In this document: positions 1 to 8,333 of the stretch, one piece after another
Layout: each line of letters starts with the position of its first letter
Position numbering within the stretch: position 1 is the stretch's first letter
Source: CAYWMP01 sp964459445
GTDB lineage: Bacteria; Desulfobacterota; DSM-4660; Desulfatiglandales; HGW-15
Assembly (NCBI GenBank): GCA_964459445.1
Contig: CAYWMP010000038.1
Location: forward strand, 1 to 37,638
Direction: 5' to 3'
Length of the DNA: 37,638 nt
Made by a program: the position numbers and the translations under genes
Notes under the pieces: generated by a model
What the model was told of the DNA's origin: nothing
Databases searched by the model: none
The model's input: only the letters and a program-made list of their open reading frames with translations

Positions 1-744
1 CGAGGTGTATCCTTTGAGTTCCGGAACAAAGTCGATGATCCTCGTTGGCGAAAACTCTGGGATACCTGTATGTTTGTAGGGAGCCTTCTACCCGCAATTC
101 TTCTCGGCGCTGCCTTCGCCAACTTGTTCCGGGGTCTGCCTATTGACCAGGATGGTGTGTATCATGGAACCCTGTTCACCCTTCTCAATCCCTACGGGCT
201 TTTGGGCGGTGTACTCTTCTTGCTCTTCTTTTTGGTGCACGGCAGTCTGTGGCTTGCAATCAAGAGTGAGGGGGAGCTGCATAGCCGGGCTGCCAGCACG
301 GCTAAAAGGCTTTGGCCTGTGCTCTTAGTTGTCGCCGTGATCTTTCTAATTGCATCCGCCTTTGCCACCAATCTCTATAGCAACTACCTCGCCAATCCCA
401 TCCTTTTTATCTTCATCGCAATGACGGTCCTGGCCCTGCTGGGGATAAGGTTTTTTCTCTCAAAAGGAAATTATTGGAAGGCGTGGTTTTCATCAGCGAT
501 TACCATCATTGGCGCCACCTTTTTTGGAATCATCGGCTTGTATCCGAACATGTATCCTTCAAGCCTGGATCCCAAATTTACTCTTACAGTTCAAAACGCA
601 TCCTCAAGCCCATTGACCTTGAAGATCATGCTCGTTGTTGCGCTCATATTTGTGCCCATTGTCCTTGCCTATCAGATATGGACCTACAACCTATTCAAAG
701 GCAAGGTCACTGAAGAAGATCTGGCCTATGAAGAAGCCTATTAG
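1..744 (+). CDS. cydB: Cytochrome bd ubiquinol oxidase subunit II, C-terminal part
   Basis: The frame is open from base 1, so the 5' end lies outside the window; about 247 C-terminal residues are present against roughly 340-380 in the family. The protein is the membrane partner of CydA in the quinol-oxidising bd-type terminal oxidase, which reduces O2 to water in the inner membrane. Visible CydB traits are the FRNKVDDPRWRKLWD loop, the LLPAILLG and NPYGLLGG segments, at least five hydrophobic helices, and the late GLYPNMYPSS motif typical of CydB. The acidic tail (EEDLAYEEAY) is also usual. A high-affinity oxidase suits an anaerobe that must scavenge oxygen. Identification is confident; completeness cannot be judged. 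Confidence 0.93.
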   Translation, partial: RGVSFEFRNKVDDPRWRKLWDTCMFVGSLLPAILLGAAFANLFRGLPIDQDGVYHGTLFTLLNPYGLLGGVLFLLFFLVHGSLWLAIKSEGELHSRAASTAKRLWPVLLVVAVIFLIASAFATNLYSNYLANPILFIFIAMTVLALLGIRFFLSKGNYWKAWFSSAITIIGATFFGIIGLYPNMYPSSLDPKFTLTVQNASSSPLTLKIMLVVALIFVPIVLAYQIWTYNLFKGKVTEEDLAYEEAY

Positions 745-759
745 TTGATGGAAAAATAG

Positions 760-798
760 TGGGGCGGATCATGCTGCATGCCGCAGCGATCCGCCCCA
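760..798. terminator. Strong hairpin downstream of cydB
   Basis: An 11-bp perfect stem (760-770 with 788-798, TGGGGCGGATC and its complement) continues, after an unpaired AT, into a second 5-bp stem (773-777 with 783-787) around a 5-nt loop. It begins 15 bases after the cydB stop. No T-run follows, so it may be a factor-dependent terminator or an mRNA 3'-end stabiliser rather than a classic intrinsic terminator. Confidence 0.5.
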
Positions 799-1119
799 GT
801 TACACAGCCATCCCACACATCCTCAAAGTTGTATATCCTACAACGGATTAGCCTTTTGAAAAGCATCCTCAGATTAGTAAAGCGGGCGGATGTTCCTATA
901 TTCTTTCTCCTGAATACCCTCCAAATACCCATGAACTCCCGCAGTAACGATATATAAAATCTACCGCACATGACATAATATGGTGGATCAAGGATCCTGC
1001 TTCAGATCTTTGCTGTCTTCCTCTATAATAGACAAAATCCTTAGACTAAGGTCACCGCCTTTTAGCCTGCAAAATGCTATCGGGTTCGCCGGAGACGATA
1101 GAGAGAACGACTCGGGTTT
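799..1119. other. Intergenic stretch with no recognisable gene
   Basis: About 320 bases between the cydB hairpin and the next gene. Short open frames on both strands have no coding character or ribosome-binding site. The segment around 1020-1030 (CTCTATAATAGAC) is -10-like, but no convincing -35 pairs with it. Confidence 0.4.
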
Positions 1120-1833
1120 ATGAAATCAAATAGAAAATCTGTAGGATACCAAAACAAACGTTTTATCCTGATTGATTGTATCCGGGGTCTGGGCGTCCTG
1201 TTGATGATCTTCTTCCACTTCATTTTCGATCTTGGATTTTTTGGATTGGCCGGGATCACCTTCCTCGGCCACCCCTATTGGCTTGCCTTTGCAAAATTCA
1301 TTGTCTCACTCTTTCTTGTCTGTGCGGGTATCGGTTTAGCCCTTGTTCACAAAAGCCGCATCCGATGGGATCACCTCCGAAAACGATTCCTCTTGATAGG
1401 GGCATGGGCCCTGGTCATCACCATCGTGACCTATGTCCTTATTCCCGGAAACTTCATTTTCTTCGGCGTCCTCCATTGCATTGCCGCAGGTAGTGTGATC
1501 GGAGTCTTTTTTGTAAAAAGACCCAGACTGTCTCTTTTCTTCTCCCTCCTTATTCTGGGTTCGGGAATACTTTGGCAGCCGACTTTGATTCCTATTAAGG
1601 ATTGGTTGGGTGTTGAGCCGGTGGATTATATTCCTCTTTATCCCTATTTTGGGGTGGTTCTGCTCGGTATCTTCCTCGAATCGATCGGGTTTCACCAAAT
1701 ACCGCTAAAAGGAAATCCTCTGACCAAGCCACTTGAATTCATGGGCAAACATTCACTGAAGATCTATCTAATTCACCAACCCGTCTTCATTGTGGTATTG
1801 TTTGCCATTTTCAGACTGAATATCTTCTCCTGA
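1120..1833 (+). CDS. DUF1624 / heparan-alpha-glucosaminide N-acetyltransferase-like membrane protein
   Basis: This 237-residue integral membrane protein has about seven hydrophobic helices. The N-terminal RFILIDCIRGLGVLLMI segment followed by an FFHFIFD histidine-containing stretch is the signature of the DUF1624 (COG3503) acyltransferase-like fold, related to the catalytic part of lysosomal HGSNAT. Further family traits are ..RKRFLLIGAWALVITI, the FGVLHCIAAGSVIG segment, the YPYFGVVLLGIFL segment and a C-terminal MGKHSLKIYLIHQPV motif. Members are thought to transfer acyl groups across the membrane, but substrates of bacterial ones are mostly unknown. No good Shine-Dalgarno precedes the chosen ATG, so the start is tentative. 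It stands alone between cydB and a repeat element. Confidence 0.8.
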   Translation: MKSNRKSVGYQNKRFILIDCIRGLGVLLMIFFHFIFDLGFFGLAGITFLGHPYWLAFAKFIVSLFLVCAGIGLALVHKSRIRWDHLRKRFLLIGAWALVITIVTYVLIPGNFIFFGVLHCIAAGSVIGVFFVKRPRLSLFFSLLILGSGILWQPTLIPIKDWLGVEPVDYIPLYPYFGVVLLGIFLESIGFHQIPLKGNPLTKPLEFMGKHSLKIYLIHQPVFIVVLFAIFRLNIFS

Positions 1834-1850
1834 GTTTCAGGGAGTTTTTC

Positions 1851-2043
1851 GTAACAGTTCAGCCACAAAGTCACGAAGACACTAAGATTAAAGTATAATT
1901 CATTTAGTGCCATTTTTGATAAACCGTATATGCTGCCTCTACAGTTTTTCAGGGTTTCAAGTATTCATTCTTCTCTTCTTGTCAAAGTTTTATAGTTCCT
2001 ATCTCTTCTTCGTGCCTTTGTGCCTTGGTGGCTGAACTGTTAC
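1851..2043. mobile_element. MITE-like element with terminal inverted repeats
   Basis: A perfect 16-bp inverted repeat (GTAACAGTTCAGCCAC at 1851-1866, its complement at 2028-2043) bounds 193 bases. Inside the arms the similarity continues imperfectly for roughly 15 more bases (CACAAAGTCACGAAG against CACAAAGGCACGAAG), giving termini near 30 bp. The interior is AT-rich and non-coding. Size, termini and lack of coding capacity fit a non-autonomous miniature element or large REP-type repeat. It ends 10 bases before the dinB start codon and so probably supplies part of that gene's leader. No target-site duplication was identified. Confidence 0.6.
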
Positions 2044-2052
2044 ACGTAAGTT

Positions 2053-3246
2053 ATGGACAAATCCAACCAGCTAAGAAATATCATCCATCTTGACATGGAT
2101 GCCTTTTATCCCGCTGTGGAGGTGCTGGATAATCCTGAACTCAAGGGAAAACCGATTATTGTCGGCGGTAGCCGGACGAGGGGCGTAGTCTCTTCTGCCT
2201 CCTACGAAGCCCGCAAGTACGGCGTCCATTCTGCACAGCCCATGGCAACAGCCACGCGCCTCTGTCCCCAAGCCATTGTCATGTCCGTCCGGATGTCCCG
2301 TTATAGGGAAGTGTCCAGGGAGGTGTTTGGGATATTTCGTCTCTTCACCCCCCTTGTTGAACCCCTCTCCATTGATGAGGCCTTTCTGGATGTAACCGGT
2401 TCTGCCAGGCTCTTCGGCTCGGTTATTGACATTGCGAAAAAGATCAAACAGATGGTCGTGGACAAAACCGGGCTCACAATCTCTGCCGGCGTGGCCCCAA
2501 ACAAGTTCCTGGCAAAGATCGCATCAGATCTGGAAAAGCCCGATGGACTTACCATCGTGCCCCCCGACAATGTAAAGGCCTTTTTGGATCCCCTTCCTAT
2601 TGGCAAGATGTGGGGGGTGGGAAAAAAGACCCAGGAAGTCCTGCGCGCCTTGAATGTCAAGACCTTCAATGACTTGAGCCGATTACCGGTTAAGCTGGTA
2701 GAACACAGGTTTGGCAAATGGGGCGTCAAAATGCATCAACTGGCCCAAGGTGTTGATGAGAGAGAGGTCATACCCTCTCACGAAGCCAAATCCATTGGCC
2801 ATGAAGAGACCTTTAACGAAGATATTCTTGGCGTGGACGCGGCAAAGAAGGAATTGCTGTCTTTATCCAATCGCGTTGCCCGTCGAATGCGTCGCATGGG
2901 TGCCGTGGGCAAAACAATCACCCTGAAGGTCAAATACCATGACTTTGTCCTGATCACGCGTGCTTCGACGCTCCCCGAAGCAACGGATGACGGCATGGAG
3001 ATCTATAGGACGGTCTGTGATCTGTTGAATAAGACATCGGTAGGAAGAAGACGGGTCAGGCTCCTGGGCGTATCTCTTTCGCAATTGAACCATAGTGATT
3101 TTGAGGCCCAGCTATCCCTCTTTGAACGAGCCAAATCATCCCAGAAAAGGAAAGACCTTAACATAGCCCTCGACGTCCTTCACGAAAAGTTTGGAAGCAA
3201 GGGGCCCCGGCCCGGGGCCCTTCTTGAGAAAAGGGAACGGTCTTAA
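2053..3246 (+). CDS. dinB: DNA polymerase IV (Y-family translesion polymerase)
   Basis: A 397-residue error-prone polymerase that extends past lesions and stalled primers. The palm is recognised by HLDMDAFYPAVE (metal ligand D14, steric-gate aromatic at 18), SYEARKYGVHSAQPM, and PLSIDEAFLDVTGS (catalytic D108 and E109). The GLTISAGVAPNKFLAKIASD and GVGKKTQEVL (helix-hairpin-helix) segments and a C-terminal little-finger domain follow. A canonical beta-clamp-binding peptide QLSLF lies at residues 353-357, followed by an unusual basic tail of about 40 residues. No strong Shine-Dalgarno precedes the ATG, which lies just outside the MITE-like element. No LexA box was recognised upstream. Confidence 0.95.
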   Translation: MDKSNQLRNIIHLDMDAFYPAVEVLDNPELKGKPIIVGGSRTRGVVSSASYEARKYGVHSAQPMATATRLCPQAIVMSVRMSRYREVSREVFGIFRLFTPLVEPLSIDEAFLDVTGSARLFGSVIDIAKKIKQMVVDKTGLTISAGVAPNKFLAKIASDLEKPDGLTIVPPDNVKAFLDPLPIGKMWGVGKKTQEVLRALNVKTFNDLSRLPVKLVEHRFGKWGVKMHQLAQGVDEREVIPSHEAKSIGHEETFNEDILGVDAAKKELLSLSNRVARRMRRMGAVGKTITLKVKYHDFVLITRASTLPEATDDGMEIYRTVCDLLNKTSVGRRRVRLLGVSLSQLNHSDFEAQLSLFERAKSSQKRKDLNIALDVLHEKFGSKGPRPGALLEKRERS

Positions 3247-3407
3247 TAACTGGTGAAAGTGTAAGGATTTCGGAGGATTTTGTTCTAATCATTCGGCAGG
3301 GTCAGGACTCCTCTCTTGTTCTGTTTTTTCCTATAGCCATGATGCAATGAGTTGGGCGTGAGAAATAGCTCTCTTTCGGCGCCATTTATATTGTTAAGGA
3401 GATAACG

Positions 3408-5588
3408 GTGTCACGAATATTTGCGGATCATGTGGAGAAGGCAAAACAGATACTTAACAACAATTGGTTGGGAACATCCACGAAACCGTCGCCATCCCTC
3501 TACCCCCACCAGTGGAACTGGGATTCGGGTTTTATTGCCATCGGAAGATCCCACTATGACACCCGCCGGGCCATACGGGAAATCGAGACCCTTTTCGATG
3601 CCCAGTGGAAAAACGGCATGGTGCCCCAAATTGTTTTCAACCCGAACGCCCTGGGCCATTACTTCCCGGAGCCGGATTTCTGGCAAACCGAACGTTCACC
3701 CAGCGCCCCAAATGAAAAGCTCACTTCCGGGATCACCATGCCCCCGGTCCACGCCATCGCCGTGGAAAAAATCTACCTTAATGCAAAAAGATCCCGCACT
3801 GTTCGGCCTTTCCTGGAACTCATCTATCCCAAACTTCTGGCCCTGCACGCCTATCTTTACAGGGAACGGGACCCAAAGGATGAGGGGTTGGTCTATTTAC
3901 GTCACCCCTGGGAGTCGGGAATCGACAACTCCCCCACCTGGGATGGCCCCCTCAAACGCATGAAAATCGATAAGGCCTCCCTGCCTTCTTATCAACGAAA
4001 GGATCTAGGGCATGGGGTGGATCCATCCATGCGGCCCAGTGACGATGATTATGATCGCTACGTTTTCCTGGTCGATCTCTTTCGCCAAAATAACTACGAC
4101 GAGTTGCAAATCCAGAAGGTGTGCCCGTTCCTCATCCAGGACCCCCTTTTCAATTCGGTCCTCTGCCGAGCCAATGAATCATTGGCACGAATCGCCGAGA
4201 TCATCGGGGAGAACCCGGACCAACCAAATGCCTGGGCTGAGAAAACGACAACAGCTATCCGCGGCAAACTCTGGCATGAGGAACACGGGATCTTTGACGC
4301 CTATGATTTGGTGGGCGGAGGAACGTGCGAGGTAGACACCGCAGCGGGCTTTATGCCTCTTTACGCGGGGGCCGCAACGCGCGAACAGGCAAAGAGGATA
4401 TACGACAGGCTTAACTCCGCGTCATTTTGCGCACTTCATCAGGGCAACTGCTTTACTATCCCGAACTACGATACCCGGAAAGAGGGCTTTGACCGCTCAA
4501 ACTACTGGCGAGGACCGGTCTGGATTAATATCAACTGGATGTTGGCCCAGGGCCTGAGGCGTTACGGATACACTTTGAAGGCCGACTCCCTCCAGAAAGA
4601 CCTGCTCCAACTGCCTATTCGTTTTGGATTCCATGAATACTTCGATTCCTTTGACGGTACAGGATATGGAACGGACAACTTCAGTTGGACCGCGGCCCTT
4701 TTCATCGACCTTGTGAAAGATTTCTACGAGTCGCAGAAAAGTATTGGCTTAGAATTTGCCGAGAGAGCAAAAGCTGCCGTCTCGTCTGTTGTTGTTTTGA
4801 ATAATGGTCAAGAACTCCCTGATGTCCGGCCTGAGGACCTGGGCGGGGAACTTATGCGCAGCATTCGGGGGCTCCGGGACAAGTTCTACGACACGGCCCG
4901 GGGCCTGGTGGATTATCAGGCTCTCAAGGAATCGGATGAGTTTCATTACTATCGAATTCTCACAAATGGTTTGCACAAATTTGACCCTTCCCTGCTGCTT
5001 GGCCGCAAAGAGAAGATCGCCTTTTGGGTTAATCTATACAACACCGTCGTTGTCGACGGCATTGCAAGCATGGGGATTAAACAGTCTGTGAAGGAAATCG
5101 CAGATTTTTTCAGTCACGTGGGTTATGAGATTGGCGGCCGGCTATATACGCCCGATGATATGGAACACGGTATCCTCCGAGGGAATACCCGTCCCTGGTT
5201 CCGTCCCTTTAAACAATTTGGTCCAAAGGATCCCCGCAAGAGGTGGATAGTCACACCGGTGGACCCTCGCATTCACTTTGCCCTGGTATGCGGCTCCCGT
5301 TCCTGTGCACCAATTGAATACTACGATCCCCGGACCATCAACGAGCAACTGGAAGAGGCCTCCAGGAGCTTTGTGAATTCTTCAGAGGTGGTTACGTTGC
5401 CGGAGGAAGGAAAACTTCTCCTGTCGGAAATATTCCGTTGGTACGAAAAAGACTTTGGCGGAAAACTGGGGGTGATAGACTTTATCTTCGACTATCTTGC
5501 TGATGACCATGCCCGGCGGTTCCTGAGGAAGAACAGAGAATATCTCCGCTTCGAATACATCTACTACGACTGGAATCTCAACCGATAG
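3408..5588 (+). CDS. Two-domain protein: GH63/mannosylglycerate-hydrolase-like glycosidase fused to DUF547
   Basis: The first ~450 of 726 residues form an (alpha/alpha)6 glycosidase of the GH63/trehalase-like group that includes mannosylglycerate and glucosylglycerate hydrolases. It shows YPHQWNWDSGF near residue 35, HPWESGIDNSPTWD with probable catalytic acid D179, the EGFDRSNYWRGPVWININW segment, and FHEYFDSFDGTGYG with probable base E410. Residues ~480-726 form a DUF547 domain (KIAFWVNLYNTVVVDGI, HFALVCGSRSCAPI, the C-terminal FIFDYL). The GTG start is supported by AAGGAG at 3396-3401, six bases upstream. There is no signal peptide, so cytoplasmic hydrolysis of a compatible-solute-type glycoside is plausible. 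DUF547 function is unknown; the fusion is unusual. Confidence 0.8.
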   Translation: MSRIFADHVEKAKQILNNNWLGTSTKPSPSLYPHQWNWDSGFIAIGRSHYDTRRAIREIETLFDAQWKNGMVPQIVFNPNALGHYFPEPDFWQTERSPSAPNEKLTSGITMPPVHAIAVEKIYLNAKRSRTVRPFLELIYPKLLALHAYLYRERDPKDEGLVYLRHPWESGIDNSPTWDGPLKRMKIDKASLPSYQRKDLGHGVDPSMRPSDDDYDRYVFLVDLFRQNNYDELQIQKVCPFLIQDPLFNSVLCRANESLARIAEIIGENPDQPNAWAEKTTTAIRGKLWHEEHGIFDAYDLVGGGTCEVDTAAGFMPLYAGAATREQAKRIYDRLNSASFCALHQGNCFTIPNYDTRKEGFDRSNYWRGPVWININWMLAQGLRRYGYTLKADSLQKDLLQLPIRFGFHEYFDSFDGTGYGTDNFSWTAALFIDLVKDFYESQKSIGLEFAERAKAAVSSVVVLNNGQELPDVRPEDLGGELMRSIRGLRDKFYDTARGLVDYQALKESDEFHYYRILTNGLHKFDPSLLLGRKEKIAFWVNLYNTVVVDGIASMGIKQSVKEIADFFSHVGYEIGGRLYTPDDMEHGILRGNTRPWFRPFKQFGPKDPRKRWIVTPVDPRIHFALVCGSRSCAPIEYYDPRTINEQLEEASRSFVNSSEVVTLPEEGKLLLSEIFRWYEKDFGGKLGVIDFIFDYLADDHARRFLRKNREYLRFEYIYYDWNLNR

Positions 5589-5602
5589 AATTTTGTGAAA
5601 GG

Positions 5603-6577
5603 CTACGCCTCACCCATTTCGGAGGCTAAATAGACCTTCAGATTGACGCCTGAATTCCGCAAATTAAGTTTTCTTCTTATGTTTTTTCGGTGGGTTTTAA
5701 CGGTGGCTGAAGAAATGTAGAGGTGGTTGGCTATTTCTTCACTCGACATGCCGTTTCTAATCATTGAAGCGATCCTCAGCTCGGTTGTGGACAGGGAGGC
5801 GGCCATTTTTATGTCATTGGCCAAATCCGAATTCAAATCTTCAATATAGCTTTCCAACAGATCCAGCTCGGTTTTATGTCCTTCAAGGTTTCTATCATGC
5901 TGAAGCCTTTCAATGATTGGAAAAATGAGGGTCCTCGTTCTCTCAATGATTTGTCTTTCAGATTCCTTCCTGGTTCTATCCAAATTCCTCGCGAGCACGG
6001 AGAGTGCATTGTTGGTTTCCAATAGCTGGGTGTTTGCATTCTCCAATTCCGATTTATTGTCTAATAGGTCCCTCTGACTCTGTTCCAGCTCTTTGACCTT
6101 TTCTTCCAAAGCCGCATTGGCCTTCCTGAGGAGCATCTCCGATTGCCATTTCGCTCCGAGCGCTGCAGCGAATTGCCGGAGTTCTTGTATATGAAAGGGT
6201 TTTTGAACATAGAGGATTTTGTCTTCAGGTTGGATTCGCAGAGTTATTTCCTGGGGATCAACCTCAAAAAACCCCGTAACTATGACAAAATTGACGTAAG
6301 GATCCAACTTCCTGATTTGTTCTCCAGTCCATAGGCCATCCGGCCCCGGCGGCAACTTCAGGTCGAGAAAAACAACGGCAAAGGGGTCGTCTCTATTTAT
6401 TGCCTCTTTGACAGCCTCAACCGCCTCATCACCCTGTTGACACAGTACCACATCGAAATCATATTCCGACTCATACTTGGAGCTCAGGAAAGAAAGGGCT
6501 TCCCTGTAATTATCCAGCATCATCTTTTCGTCATCGACGGCAAGGATGCGCAATCGCTTATGATTATTTTTCTTCAT
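5603..6577 (-). CDS. Response regulator: REC - coiled coil - LuxR-type HTH
   Basis: A 324-residue cytoplasmic regulator. Residues 9-135 are a receiver (AVDDEKMM, phosphoacceptor D72 in FLDLKLPPGPDG, VTGF, and the QKPF lysine). Residues ~140-215 are a long heptad-rich coiled coil (EEKVKELEQSQRDLLDNKSE and following), and ~262-315 a LuxR/GerE helix-turn-helix (LSTTELRIASMIRNGMSSEEIA, ISSATVKTHRKNIRRKL). The domain order REC, coiled coil, HTH resembles deltaproteobacterial regulators that work with orphan kinases. It is convergent with the glycosidase-DUF547 gene, 14 bases between stops. No cognate kinase is adjacent; the signalling island at 8-18 kb is the nearest source of phosphate. Confidence 0.87.
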   Translation of the reverse strand: MKKNNHKRLRILAVDDEKMMLDNYREALSFLSSKYESEYDFDVVLCQQGDEAVEAVKEAINRDDPFAVVFLDLKLPPGPDGLWTGEQIRKLDPYVNFVIVTGFFEVDPQEITLRIQPEDKILYVQKPFHIQELRQFAAALGAKWQSEMLLRKANAALEEKVKELEQSQRDLLDNKSELENANTQLLETNNALSVLARNLDRTRKESERQIIERTRTLIFPIIERLQHDRNLEGHKTELDLLESYIEDLNSDLANDIKMAASLSTTELRIASMIRNGMSSEEIANHLYISSATVKTHRKNIRRKLNLRNSGVNLKVYLASEMGEA

Positions 6578-6817
6578 GGCTCTAGTCCGAACGAATGCAA
6601 AATTTTTCGATTTGTGGCGCCCCTCAAGAATTCTTCGCGAGCGCTAGTGAGTTTGCGATTCTAATAGTTTTGATGTTTTGGAGAATGAAAAACGACAATA
6701 TCTTTAGTTTCAGCAAGAACTATGCCGGTATGGTGCAAGACACTTAATCTGATTGGATTGAAGCGATATGGGTCCTATTGGAGCGTATGGGGACGGAAAT
6801 ATAATGGCGAAAAGTTT

Positions 6818-6850
6818 CTTCTCCTCCCCGGGAGGATCGGGGAGGAGAAG
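6818..6850 (-). terminator. Probable intrinsic terminator of the secreted-protein gene
   Basis: A perfect 12-bp GC-rich stem (6818-6829 with 6839-6850, CTTCTCCTCCCC and its complement) around a 9-nt loop lies 19 bases past the stop of the minus-strand gene at 6869-7546. On that strand it is followed by AAACTTTTC, a modest U-tract. Confidence 0.6.
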
Positions 6851-6868
6851 AGTCCGTGAGCCATTCTG

Positions 6869-7546
6869 CTATGGAGCAGTGAGCGGAGGTGATAACACCT
6901 CGACAGATTCAAGATCGCCCTGTTCGATCTTCAATGTAAGATCAAATTTCGGTTGGTTTTTCTTCGGAGGGATCCCATTGACCAAAATCAATCGGGCTTT
7001 TCTGACCATAAAGAAAAGATCCACTGCGTCCAGGGGCACGTAGATTCGGCCCAAAGGGTCGTCCAAGCTACATAAATCACTGGGTATTTGTTCATCATCT
7101 ATAAAGTATTCGAATAATTTGGCCCTTCTGAATGCAAACGTCCACACATTCTCATCAGGTGTTATGGCATGTATTATGCGAAGGTTCGGCAAGGGTGGTG
7201 GAAGTTCCGGATCCAAAACGCCACCTTGCCAAACTCTCGGAAGTCTGGCCTCGTAGATGAATTGACCTGCCGGGGTTAGGGTCCCCACCTCTTTACCCCC
7301 GGCATACACGACCACAAATGATACGTTAATGGTGATAGTATCCCCATCTTGCCCCATTAGATTCTTCACAGGGATATCAAGTGCCAATCCGCCAAGGGGA
7401 AAAACCAAGCCCTCAATATCCCCTTCATTCCGAATAATACAACCATCCTCCCCTTCACCAAAAGAACTGAGGGGGAAGACAAAAATGGCAATGGCGAGGA
7501 TCAATGCAGCAATGATCACCTTTTTCGTTTCTTTGTGCTTTTTCAT
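6869..7546 (-). CDS. Secreted protein of unknown function
   Basis: 225 residues. The N-terminus is a clear signal peptide (KHKETKK basic region, hydrophobic core to about residue 27, then SSFGEGEDG), so the mature protein is periplasmic or outer-surface. The rest has alternating beta-strand character (TITINVSFVVVY, LTLKIEQGDLESVEVLSP) with two cysteines (C36 and C158), which could form a disulphide. AAGGAGATC lies seven to ten bases before the ATG, a strong ribosome-binding site. I do not recognise a family. It is transcribed away from the oxoamine-synthase operon, with a long shared intergenic region. Confidence 0.75.
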   Translation of the reverse strand: MKKHKETKKVIIAALILAIAIFVFPLSSFGEGEDGCIIRNEGDIEGLVFPLGGLALDIPVKNLMGQDGDTITINVSFVVVYAGGKEVGTLTPAGQFIYEARLPRVWQGGVLDPELPPPLPNLRIIHAITPDENVWTFAFRRAKLFEYFIDDEQIPSDLCSLDDPLGRIYVPLDAVDLFFMVRKARLILVNGIPPKKNQPKFDLTLKIEQGDLESVEVLSPPLTAP

Positions 7547-7861
7547 TCTGATCTCCTTTCTTTAAAGGTTTTTGCTATCCAGTATATTTTGAGGGGAAGC
7601 TCTTTCCGATAATGGTAAATATTTTAGGCATTTAAAGGAAAATCTAAGTCAGTGATATTAGATTTTTGGCAGCGTAAAAGTAGAGTCTACTCCGGCGGTT
7701 GGAATGTGCTAGTTAAACCTCCTTTTTTAATGAATTCAAGGAGGATTTTAGGGGGTACAAAATGGGTATGTAGTATACCCCCTTGCGCTTGCCCATCACG
7801 GTTAGGCTCCTGGCCTCAATATCCAATTCTTTCGCTAATCACATGATTTCCTAATAAACGA

Positions 7862-7896
7862 GCCAACAATATTGTCGGCTCCCAACAATATTGTTG
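7862..7896. promoter_or_regulatory. Pair of palindromic operator/enhancer-like sites
   Basis: Two copies of the palindrome ACAATATTGT have centres 19 bases apart. The first is embedded in GCCAACAATATTGTCGGC (7862-7879), the second in the perfect 14-bp palindrome CAACAATATTGTTG (7883-7896). They lie about 140-160 bases upstream of the sigma-54 promoter at 8020-8034, where dimers of an NtrC-family activator usually bind. A related sequence occurs upstream of the second sigma-54 promoter (15768-15781). Confidence 0.5.
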
Positions 7897-8019
7897 TCTG
7901 GTTCTATATTAATTCACAACCATCCATGGTCATGCCGGAATACCCTTCTGACTCAATTACAATAAACATTCTAAAGACATACATTGCTCTTCCCACCCCA
8001 GCGGATCGATTTTCAAGGT

Positions 8020-8034
8020 TGGCATCTTTCTTGC
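8020..8034 (+). promoter_or_regulatory. Sigma-54 (RpoN) promoter, -24/-12 elements
   Basis: The sequence TGGCATCTTTCTTGC has the invariant GG (8021-8022) and GC (8033-8034) exactly 12 bases apart, matching the consensus TGGCAC-N5-TTGC with a single change. Predicted transcription start is near 8046. It faces the alpha-oxoamine synthase operon. The same core, TTGGCATCTTT, recurs before the gene at 16139. Confidence 0.75.
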
Positions 8035-8333
8035 CCTTATCCTAACTAGAATTTCAGTCTATGGACAGTTCATTGGCCGGGAAGAAGTTAAAATTCTCGC
8101 CGAAACTGGAAGTAGGCATCGCGCCTTTAAAAGCCTTTGCATAGAGTTTTCCAAGATCAATGAGTTGAGGGCAAGGCCGAGGCGCTTCCCTCCCGGATTT
8201 ACAACCGTTTTTATTAGAAGACGCAGGTTCGTCACTCGAAGATGATCGATAAGATCTTGGATCATCTGGTTGTGGAGTCGTGAGGGTCTATTGGGGGTTC
8301 TGTTGACATAAAAAAAATGGATGAGGTATAGAA

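Larger units (their letters stand above)
7547..8333. other. Long regulatory intergenic region upstream of the oxoamine-synthase operon
   Basis: About 790 bases without a convincing gene. It holds a small hairpin (GGGTAT at 7764-7769 pairing with 7775-7780), two palindromes near 7862-7896, a sigma-54 promoter at 8020-8034 and then an apparent leader of roughly 290 bases. A 27-codon frame (8061-8144, starting MDSSLAGKKLKF) lies in that leader, but has no ribosome-binding site and is not called as a gene. The minus-strand open frame over 8059-8394 overlaps the next gene and looks like a shadow. Confidence 0.5.

Noticed and set aside
7652..7846. 64-codon plus-strand frame in the long intergenic region
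   Set aside because: No ribosome site and a non-protein-like composition; the region is AT-rich regulatory DNA.
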